Positions 1 to 5,279 of a DNA stretch of 5,279 nt are shown one piece after another (the stretch's first letter is position 1; every line of letters starts with the position of its first letter). Origin of the DNA: Deltaproteobacteria bacterium (lineage in GTDB: Bacteria > Desulfobacterota > DSM-4660 > Desulfatiglandales > HGW-15). The position numbers and the translations under genes were made by a program. The DNA lies in the NCBI GenBank assembly GCA_030671095.1, contig DAOVAK010000241.1, positions 1 to 5,279 on the forward strand, written 5' to 3'. Below the pieces are notes generated by a model. That model was not told the DNA's origin and ran no database searches. It saw nothing but the letters and a program-made list of their open reading frames with translations.

Positions 1-75
1 AAAGGAAACAAAGCAACCTCAAGCGCCAAATATATCCCTTTCTAGCCGTGAGATCAATACTCCACGACTCCAACG

Positions 76-143
76 CTCTCTCCGAGGCGTAGGCTCTCCC
101 CTCTCTCCGAGCTGTAGGCTCTACCCTCCGGGGCGTAGTCCCC
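76..143. repeat. Imperfect tandem repeat, ~25 bp unit, about 2.7 copies
   Basis: Two directly abutting 25 bp units (76-100 and 101-125) agree at 22 of 25 positions; differences lie at unit positions 12, 13 and 23. Both start with CTCTCTCCGAG and share GTAGGCTCT. A third, shorter and degenerate copy follows at about 126-143 (CTCCGGGGCGTAG, 12 of 13 identical to the matching part of unit 1). No coding signal or Shine-Dalgarno is visible. The block is more GC-rich than the AT-rich stretch that follows. It may belong to a dispersed intergenic repeat family, but other copies cannot be seen from this window. Confidence 0.75.
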
Positions 144-211
144 TACGGGACGGAGTCGAGCCGGAAGCCGGCCTGTAAGCCCTACGGGCTGGAAGCGGAG
201 CCGGAGGCCGT
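135..211. repeat. Diverged direct repeat pair (~37 bp, offset 40) carrying small hairpins
   Basis: The segments 135-171 and 175-211 align over their whole length: each has GTA, then a short palindrome with TACGGG in its 3' half, then a G-rich linker, then GAGCCGG and a GCCG end. The palindrome of copy A is GTCCC(138-142)-CTAC-GGGAC(147-151); that of copy B is AGCCC(178-182)-TAC-GGGCT(186-190). Two stem positions differ between copies but both partners change, so pairing is kept. Copy A also has GCCGG(160-164)-AAG-CCGGC(168-172). Another possible stem in copy A is CGTAG(134-138)/CTACG(143-147), exclusive with the first. Function is unknown; a REP-like intergenic element is the simplest reading. 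Confidence 0.6.
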
Positions 212-287
212 GAGTCCAGGCATCGCTGCTGCGGCAACTTATGTCAATTTTGATATATGCAACTTATTGATTTCTCATAAAAAATGC

Positions 288-316
288 TTGACAATCATCG
301 CCAAAAGAGCAATAAG
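288..316 (+). promoter_or_regulatory. Candidate sigma70-type promoter for fdhAB
   Basis: A perfect -35 hexamer TTGACA (288-293) is followed after exactly 17 bp by AATAAG (311-316), a 4 of 6 match to the -10 consensus, in an AT-rich stretch. Transcription would begin near 323, giving a leader of about 114 nt before fdhA. No sigma54-type GG/GC element was found upstream. This is a consensus match only; the start site is inferred. Confidence 0.45.
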
Positions 317-350
317 GCTTGGCTATTCGGCATCATTTTCATTCCTTAAA

Positions 351-431
351 CTCCTTTTTTTAATATCAACACTCCTTAACAGCTTCAAGCCCTATTGGTT
401 TTGACTAAACCGGTAACCTAAAAGAAAGGAG
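351..431 (+). promoter_or_regulatory. Possible SD-sequestering leader helix for fdhA
   Basis: Positions 351-361 (CTCC followed by seven T) can pair with 421-431 (AAAGAAAGGAG) over 11 consecutive pairs, ten Watson-Crick and one G-U (358/424). The 3' arm overlaps the fdhA Shine-Dalgarno. The enclosed 59 nt hold a second CTCCTT (372-377), which could pair with the same SD, and an 8-pair hairpin ATTGGTTT(394-401)/AAACCGGT(407-414) with two G-U pairs. Such a fold would lower translation initiation until opened. A pyrimidine tract opposite a purine-rich SD can arise by chance, so a regulatory role is only a hypothesis. Confidence 0.3.
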
Positions 432-433
432 GT
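426..433 (+). promoter_or_regulatory. Ribosome binding site of fdhA
   Basis: AAGGAGGT is a full match to the anti-SD core and ends 3 nt before ATG 437. It fixes the start of fdhA at 437, in agreement with a Tat signal beginning four residues later. Confidence 0.9.
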
Positions 434-436
434 CCC

Positions 437-3400
437 ATGGAAGTTACGCGTCGTGATTTTCTCAAAATCACAGGGGCTTCTGCAGCGGGCGCGGCGGTTC
501 TGGGGCTGGGTCTTGATCTAAAGCCGATCAAATCCCATGCCCAGACCCTGAAGATCCGCTTCGCCAAGGAGTCGACGAGCATCTGTTGTTACTGCGCCGT
601 CGGCTGCGGTGTGATCGTTCACGCCGGCAAAGCAGGAGCGGGGAAGATTATTAACATTGAGGGAGACCCTGACCACCCCATCAACGAGGGTTCTCTCTGT
701 TCAAAGGGCGCGGCCCTGAGTCAATTGGCCAATAACGAAAATCGTGTCACCAGCCCATTATACCGAAAGCCGTACAGCACGCAGTGGCAGGAGGTATCAT
801 GGGACTGGGCTCTCTGGACCATCGCCAAGAGGATCAAGAAGACTCGGGATGGTACTTTCCGGCGCAGAAACAAAAAGGGAAGCATTGTCAACCGGACCAC
901 GGATATCGCCGAGGTGGGAAGCGCGGCCCTTGACAATGAAGAGTGCTGGCTGATCCAGGCCATGATGAGGGCCCTAGGTCTCGTCTACATCGAACACCAG
1001 GCCCGTATCTGACACAGCGCCACGGTTGCGGCTCTGGCAGAGTCGTTCGGACGCGGCGCGATGACCAATCACTGGATCGATATCCGAAACAGTGATTGCA
1101 TTCTCATCATGGGTTCCAATGCGGCTGAGAATCACCCCATCTCTTTTAAATGGGTGACCGAGGCCATGAAGCGCGGGGCCAAGCTCATCAGCGTGGATCC
1201 CCGATTTACGCGCTCTTCAGCAAAGGCCGATTTTTATACCGCATTGAGATCAGGAACGGATATCGCCTTCCTGGGCGGGATGATCAAGCACATCATCGAG
1301 AATAGCAAGTACTTTAAGGAATACGTGGCCGAATACACCAATGCGGCCTTCATTCTGGCAGACACCTATTCCTTCAAGGATGGCCTCTTCTCCGGATATG
1401 ATCCCAAGACCCATAAGTATAACAAAAAGATGTGGGCCTTGGAAAAGGATGCGAACGGTATTCCGAAGAAGGATCGGTCCCTCCAGGATCCGCGATGTGT
1501 CTTTCAGCAATTGAAAAAACATTTCAACCGATATGACCTGGATACGGTCTCTGCCATTACAGGCACCCCCAAAGAGGATCTTGTCAAGGTCTATGAGATG
1601 TACTCGGCGTCCGGTCAGAGGGGAAAGGCCGGTACCATCATGTATGCCATGGGCTGGACCCAGCATACAGTAGGGACCCAGAACATCCGAACCATGGCCA
1701 TCATTCAGTTGCTGCTGGGCAACATGGGTGTGGCGGGTGGTGGCGTTAATGCCCTGAGAGGGGAGTCTAATGTGCAGGGGTCTACGGACCATTGCATCCT
1801 CTTTCATATCTGGCCCGGTTATCTGAAGACCCCTAAGGCCTCTCAACGCACCCTGGCCGAATACAACAAGAAATATACGCCCAAGACCAAGGATCCTCTG
1901 AGTGCCAACTGGTGGGGGAACTATCCCAAATACTCGGTGAGTCTGCTCAAGTCTTTCTTCGGCGATAAAGCGACAAGCCTAAATGATTTCGGTTACAGTT
2001 GGCTCCCCAAGCTGGATGACGGGAAGGCCTATTCCTGGCTGGACCTCTTTGATGTCATGTACAAGGGAGATATTAAAGGCTTCTTTGCCTGGGGCCAGAA
2101 TCCGGCAGCTTCCGGTGCCCATTCCAACAAGACCCGACAGGCGCTCGGCAAGCTGGACTGGATGGTGAACGTGAATATCTTCCCCAATGAGACGGGGTGG
2201 TTCTGGAAAGGACCCGGGATGGATCCCAAGAAGATCAAAACCGAGTGCTTTTTCCTCCCCGTTGCTGTCTCTATGGAGAAGGAGGGCTCCGTCACCAACA
2301 GCGGACGCTGGAGTCAGTGGCGTTACCAGGCAGCCGAGCCGCCCGGGGATGCTAGAGATGACGGCAATATCATCATTAGTCTGATGAAAAAGGTGAAATA
2401 CCTTTATAGGAAAGATACGACAGCCGTCTTTCCTGAGCCCATCCTCAATCTGAAGTGGGACTACACGACCGCTGGCAAATATGATCCCCACAAGGTGGCC
2501 AAGGAGATCAATGGTTATTTCCAGACGGATATGATCGTGAAAGGCAAGTCCTTCAAGAAGGGTGACCTGGTCCCCAGCTTTGCTTTCCTGCAAGATGACG
2601 GCTCCACCAGCAGCGCGAACTGGCTCTACTGCCACTCCTACACGAACAAGGGAAACATGGCTGCCAGGCGCAAGAGAGAGAAGGCTGGCATTGGCCTCAA
2701 TCTTGAGTGGGCTTGGTGCTGGCCGGTCAACCGACGCATTATTTACAACCGCGCTTCGGTTGACAAGTATGGCAAACCATGGGATCCGGAGCATCCGGTC
2801 ATTCGTTGGGATTCCAGCGCCAAAGGTGGAAAAGGCGGATGGGTTGGTGATGTCCCGGATGGCGGCTGGCCGCCTATGCTCAAAGCGGATGGTACGCCCA
2901 ATCCCAAGACCAAGCATCCATTCATCATGAAACCTGAGGGCCATGCCCATGTCTTTGGCCCCGGAAGGGCTGAAGGACCGTTCCCTGAGCACTATGAACC
3001 CATAGAGTGCCCGGTGGAGAGGAACCTGATGTCTAGTCAGCTCATCAATCCGATCGCAGCCAGATACGGGACTGATGCGGATGTCTACAAGACGTGCGAT
3101 CCCAGGTATCCGTTTGTGGCCACCACCTACCGTGTCAGCGAGCACTGGCAGACAGGGGTTATGACGCGGTGGCAACCCTGGTTGTTGGAATCCCATCCCC
3201 AGCTCTTCGTTGAGATGAGCCGTGAACTGGGCAATTTGAAGGGGATCAAGAACGGTGACATGGTCATTGTGGAATCAGCACGAGGCAAGGTAGAGGCTGT
3301 GGCCATGGTGACTCTCCGCTTCCGTCCCTTCAGGATCGGTGGCAAGACAGTCGAGGGAGGGAACGTTGTTCACCAAGTGGGACTCCCATGGCATTACGGA

Positions 3401-3517
3401 TGGGTCCACCCCGAGGGTGCCGGCGATTCTGCTAACCTGTTGACTCCGTCAGCGGGTGATGCGAATACCAGGATTCCTGAAACCAAGGCCTTTATGGTCA
3501 ACATTAGAAAGGCATAG
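437..3517 (+). CDS. fdhA: Formate dehydrogenase alpha (catalytic) subunit, selenocysteine-containing, Tat-exported
   Basis: FDH-N/FdnG-like catalytic subunit; oxidises formate to CO2 (reversibly in related enzymes) at a Mo- or W-bis-MGD centre. Read through TGA 1010-1012 as Sec it gives 1026 residues, close to E. coli FdnG (1015). Order: Tat signal (R5-R6-D-F-L-K, hydrophobic 11-26, likely cleavage after SHA at 35); [4Fe-4S] ligands C50, C53, C57, C88 with K90 behind; Sec192-His193 in the context HQARI-U-HSATVA; FGRGAMTNHW; GSNAAENHP (226-234); DPRFTR (254-259); NALRGESNVQG (438-448), where R441 matches the conserved active-site Arg; C-terminal MGD-binding domain from about 893. The reading frame is intact on both sides of the TGA, so this is recoding and not a nonsense mutation. 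Start set by the strong SD. fdhB follows after 15 bp, so the two form an operon. Mo versus W cannot be told from sequence. Confidence 0.96.
1010..1012 (+). other. In-frame UGA recoded as selenocysteine (Sec192 of FdhA)
   Basis: The TGA falls exactly where FDH-N enzymes carry the metal-ligating Sec: upstream codons give EHQARI and downstream HSATVAALAESFGRGAMTNHW, the same context as E. coli FdnG (ENQARV-U-HGPTVA, Sec196). The downstream frame continues without stop to 3517. An automatic caller would split this into a 191-residue and an 818-residue protein. Decoding requires selA, selB, selC and selD elsewhere in the genome. Confidence 0.95.
1017..1059 (+). promoter_or_regulatory. Bacterial SECIS element
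   Basis: A hairpin starts 4 nt after the UGA, inside the coding sequence. Lower stem GCGCC(1017-1021)/GGCGC(1055-1059); then CG(1023-1024)/CG(1052-1053) across an A-C mismatch; after an internal loop, an upper stem 1028-1034/1040-1046 with core CGGCUC/GAGUCG and apical loop UGGCA (1035-1039). An alternative upper fold, UUGC(1026-1029)/GCAG(1037-1040), would expose GGCUCUG, closer in look to the GGUCU loop of E. coli fdhF. SECIS elements recruit SelB with Sec-tRNA. Placement and the long stem support the call; the exact loop is uncertain. Confidence 0.75.
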
Positions 3518-3518
3518 A

Positions 3519-3529
3519 AGGGAGGTGAT
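3519..3529 (+). promoter_or_regulatory. Ribosome binding site of fdhB
   Basis: The 15 nt between the fdhA stop (TAG, 3515-3517) and fdhB contain GGAGGTGATC (3521-3530), complementary over ten bases to the typical 16S rRNA 3' end, with GGAGG 7 nt ahead of ATG 3533. It supports that start and suggests efficient initiation independent of Sec read-through in fdhA. Confidence 0.88.
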
Positions 3530-3532
3530 CTG

Positions 3533-4288
3533 ATGAAAGGAAACGCGTTTTTTATTGATACGACTTTGTGTACCGCATGCCGAGGCTGTCAGATTGCCTG
3601 CAAGCAGTGGAACCAACTGCCAGCCACCAAGACGGAGCAATGGGGAAGCTACCAGAACCCCAAGGACCTCTCCTTCTATACCTATAAACTGGTTCGTTTT
3701 ACGGAAAGCCTGGGGCCTGATGGCAAACCGCGCTGGTACTTCTTTCCGGACCAGTGCCGCCATTGCGTGGAACCACCCTGTAAGGAGGCGGCCGAAGATG
3801 ATGCCCCTGGCGGGATCATCATTGACGGCCTAACCGGTGCGGTCCTGTACACGGATAAGCTGAGGAAGGCCAACGCCGAGGACATTATCGATTCCTGTCC
3901 GTTTAACATCCCGCGAGTAGAAAAGGGCACCGCCTACATGTCCAAGTGCACCATGTGCGCAGACAGGGTCAACAACGGCCTTCAACCCGCCTGTGTTAAG
4001 ACCTGTCCCACAGGGGCTATGAACTATGGCGACCGGGATGAAATGGTTTCTTTGGCCAACCAACGTCTGGCTGAGGCAAAATCCAAATTTCCCAAGGCTG
4101 TGGTAACAGGGCTCGATGATCTGAGGTGCTTTTATCTGCTGGGTGACGATCCTGGCAAATATCATCAATATGCCAACGTGGATCGGGTTCCGGGGGTTAT
4201 GGACCGCAAGATGGCCCTCAAGAAGATCGGCAAGTCTTTGAGGGAACTCTCGCAAGAGTGGAATATCCTGCATAAACTGGTAGGCTAA
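3533..4288 (+). CDS. fdhB: Formate dehydrogenase beta subunit, three-cluster ferredoxin-like electron transfer protein
   Basis: Carries electrons from FdhA to an external acceptor. The 251 residues hold twelve cluster cysteines: C13, C16, C19, C23; C75, C78, C83; C122; C139, C142, C154, C158. In E. coli FdnH the second motif is CxxCx4CxxxC and the segment before CPFNIPR is a full CxxCxxC; here the fourth Cys of the second motif is Ala87 and only C122 remains before PFNIPR, so one of the four clusters is absent. Three clusters match what is known for Desulfovibrio periplasmic FdhB. The C-terminus (221-251) is charged and lacks the transmembrane helix of FdnH. No signal peptide: export is probably with FdhA by Tat. 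C199 is an extra cysteine. No gamma subunit gene follows, so the acceptor is likely soluble, for example a periplasmic cytochrome c; that is inference. Translationally close to fdhA and ended by a terminator. Confidence 0.94.
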   Translation: MKGNAFFIDTTLCTACRGCQIACKQWNQLPATKTEQWGSYQNPKDLSFYTYKLVRFTESLGPDGKPRWYFFPDQCRHCVEPPCKEAAEDDAPGGIIIDGLTGAVLYTDKLRKANAEDIIDSCPFNIPRVEKGTAYMSKCTMCADRVNNGLQPACVKTCPTGAMNYGDRDEMVSLANQRLAEAKSKFPKAVVTGLDDLRCFYLLGDDPGKYHQYANVDRVPGVMDRKMALKKIGKSLRELSQEWNILHKLVG

Positions 4289-4320
4289 ATCAGCGCCTTG
4301 TTCATAAACCTTTAAGAAAT

Positions 4321-4356
4321 AAAGGGGGTAACCCTAACGGGACCCCCTTTGTTTTT
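4321..4356 (+). terminator. Rho-independent terminator after fdhAB
   Basis: AAAGGGGGT (4321-4329) pairs perfectly with ACCCCCTTT (4342-4350), nine base pairs. The 12 nt loop can itself close as CCC(4332-4334)-TAAC-GGG(4339-4341). A G and five T (4352-4356) follow, then more T. It lies 32 nt after the fdhB stop and should end the fdhAB transcript before fdhE. Confidence 0.9.
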
Positions 4357-4357
4357 G

Positions 4358-4386
4358 TTGATCACCGCAATTCTATAGAGTATACG
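4358..4386 (+). promoter_or_regulatory. Weak candidate promoter for fdhE
   Basis: TTGATC (4358-4363, 4 of 6 to -35) and TATACG (4381-4386, 4 of 6 to -10) are separated by 17 bp, directly behind the terminator tail. Transcription would begin near 4393, about 100 nt before fdhE. It is the best candidate seen in the 144 nt between terminator and gene, but weak by consensus. Confidence 0.3.
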
Positions 4387-4485
4387 TCCAGATGGATATT
4401 AGCGAAACTGCACCTCAATCAGACGAAGATTGAAGATTTCAGAGATTTGGAATCTGAATCAAAGAATCTTAAGCCCGAATTTCAA

Positions 4486-4493
4486 AGGGGAAG
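4486..4493 (+). promoter_or_regulatory. Ribosome binding site of fdhE (decides between two starts)
   Basis: AGGGG (4486-4490) within AGGGGAAG precedes two in-frame ATG codons: 4495 (gap 4 nt) and 4501 (gap 10 nt). Neither spacing is ideal; both starts give the same protein apart from two residues (Met-Leu). Confidence 0.55.
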
Positions 4494-4500
4494 AATGCTA

Positions 4501-5279
4501 ATGAGCAGTGATCTATTAGAACACACTGACCGACTCATTGCGCGGCGGCCTGTGTCCAAAGATGCCCTTGTTTCCTATCGTGAACTGGTGCGCCTCATGG
4601 GTGAAGTGGAGCCTCAGCCTCGGAAGATACAAGTGGAAGGCAGGTTAAAGGACGTAAAAAAGGAGGAAGGCTTTCCCCTTTTCTCACGGAATGATTTACC
4701 CCTTGACTTTGAGACAAGTTCAGCACTTATGTCTAAGTTCTTGGATCACTTAACTACCACAAAGCGAGAGGATACCGATGGTCTGAAAAAGGCCCTGGAG
4801 AAATCTAAGAAGGACTCCGACTGGGCAAATAAGTTGTTTAGGGCTGTGCTTGAGAAAGATGATGAGCGTCCTACAAGGATGGGAAAAGAGACGGATCTGG
4901 ACCCAAAGGCTTTGCAATTTCTGGCCCAGCTCGCCTTGAGGCCTTCGCTACAGGCCCTTCGGAATTCAGTTTCCGAAGAGATAGATAAGGCAGACTGGGA
5001 TCATGGTTACTGCCCCTTCTGTGGTTCCCAGCCCAATATGGCCTATTTTGACAAGACGGGAAAGAGACATCTCCACTGTGAGCTCTGTGGTCAGGAATGG
5101 CCCCATCCACGCCTCAATTGTCCTTTCTGTCAGACCCAAGAGCAGAAGAGCTTGGGGTATTTTCACAGTGAAGAGGAGGAAGGCTTTCGGGTCGATTTTT
5201 GCCGAAAGTGCAACAGGTATATCAAGACCGTGGACAAAAGGATCGTCGAAGATGCCGCCCCCATGGAACTGGAGTACTT
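4501..5279 (+). CDS. fdhE: Formate dehydrogenase accessory protein FdhE (3' end beyond window)
   Basis: Cytoplasmic maturation factor needed for active formate dehydrogenase; the E. coli protein is rubredoxin-like, binds iron and interacts with the catalytic subunit. The visible 259 residues have an alpha-helical, charged N-terminal part (1-165) and then four CxxC pairs: C171/C174 in CPFCGSQP, C193/C196 in HCELCGQEW, C207/C210 in CPFC, and C234/C237 in CRKCNRYIK. Order, spacing and the flanking GSxP, W and YxK residues are those of FdhE. E. coli FdhE has 309 residues, so the missing C-terminus is probably some 30-50 residues. Start may be 4495 or 4501; the frame stays open upstream to the terminator but has no other ATG or GTG there (a TTG lies at 4447). 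It sits behind a terminator, so is probably a separate transcription unit serving FdhAB. FdhD is not in the window. Confidence 0.9.
   Translation, partial: MSSDLLEHTDRLIARRPVSKDALVSYRELVRLMGEVEPQPRKIQVEGRLKDVKKEEGFPLFSRNDLPLDFETSSALMSKFLDHLTTTKREDTDGLKKALEKSKKDSDWANKLFRAVLEKDDERPTRMGKETDLDPKALQFLAQLALRPSLQALRNSVSEEIDKADWDHGYCPFCGSQPNMAYFDKTGKRHLHCELCGQEWPHPRLNCPFCQTQEQKSLGYFHSEEEEGFRVDFCRKCNRYIKTVDKRIVEDAAPMELEY

Noticed and set aside
76..211. CRISPR array
   Set aside because: Repeats abut or are diverged, with no unique spacers of regular length between identical repeats.
250..262. FNR/CRP-like site TTGATATATGCAA upstream of the promoter
   Set aside because: Only the outer TTG...CAA is symmetric; the second half does not match an ATCAA half-site, so it is not better than chance in AT-rich DNA.
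210..404. 64-codon + strand frame starting GTG in the AT-rich upstream region
   Set aside because: No ribosome binding site, start lies inside the repeat block, it spans the promoter candidate and the composition looks like translated AT-rich non-coding DNA. A hydrophobic stretch near the end comes from the T-rich tract.
1979..3196. Antisense open frame of 405 codons on the - strand across fdhA
   Set aside because: It lies wholly opposite a strongly conserved coding sequence, its translation resembles no known family, and GC-biased third positions of fdhA explain a long open shadow frame. The shorter - and alternative + frames in fdhA and fdhB are rejected for the same reason.
1061..3517. 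A separate 818-residue protein starting at ATG 1061
   Set aside because: No Shine-Dalgarno precedes it, the start is inside a conserved FDH motif (FGRGAMTNHW), and homologous sequence continues upstream to the TGA; this is the C-terminal part of FdhA.
4309..4325. Hairpin CCTTTA/TAAAGG overlapping the 5' arm of the terminator, as a possible antiterminator
   Set aside because: Only six mostly A-U pairs against nine to twelve in the terminator, and no leader peptide or ligand-binding domain around it; unlikely to compete.
4871..5166. Two short - strand frames (79 and 66 codons) opposite fdhE
   Set aside because: They are shadows of the CxxC-rich fdhE coding sequence and have no independent support.

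Overview
The window carries a formate dehydrogenase locus from what looks like an anaerobic, selenocysteine-using Gram-negative bacterium, probably of the sulfate-reducing/syntrophic Desulfobacterota (formerly Deltaproteobacteria). That placement is inferred from enzyme type: a Tat-exported FDH-N-like catalytic subunit with selenocysteine, plus a short soluble beta subunit with ligands for only three [4Fe-4S] clusters and no membrane anchor, as in Desulfovibrio-type periplasmic FdhAB. No marker gene is present to prove it.

Layout, all genes on the + strand. Positions 1-215: a GC-rich non-coding stretch of imperfect tandem repeats (about 25 bp units) followed by a diverged pair of about 37 bp, each carrying small palindromes. 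Positions 216-436: an AT-rich upstream region with a good sigma70-like promoter candidate (TTGACA, 17 bp spacer, AATAAG) and a leader of about 114 nt that contains stretches complementary to the Shine-Dalgarno of the first gene. Positions 437-3517: fdhA, one 1026-residue selenoprotein interrupted on paper by an in-frame TGA at 1010-1012, with a SECIS-like hairpin right behind it. Positions 3533-4288: fdhB, 15 bp downstream with a very strong ribosome binding site. Positions 4321-4356: a strong Rho-independent terminator closing fdhAB. Positions 4495/4501-5279: the first 259 codons of fdhE, a formate dehydrogenase accessory protein with four CxxC motifs, cut off by the window edge and probably expressed from its own weak promoter.

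How they work together: FdhA oxidises formate (or reduces CO2) at a Mo/W-bis(pyranopterin guanine dinucleotide) centre ligated by Sec192 and passes electrons through its own [4Fe-4S] cluster to the three clusters of FdhB. FdhB lacks a transmembrane anchor and no gamma (cytochrome b) gene follows, so the natural electron partner is likely a soluble periplasmic carrier such as a multihaem cytochrome c. FdhB has no signal of its own and would be co-exported with folded FdhA through Tat. FdhE is the cytoplasmic maturation factor. The system is a known one; the less ordinary points are the leader/SD complementarity, the SECIS loop, the co-varying hairpin repeats upstream, and the terminator that separates fdhE from fdhAB.
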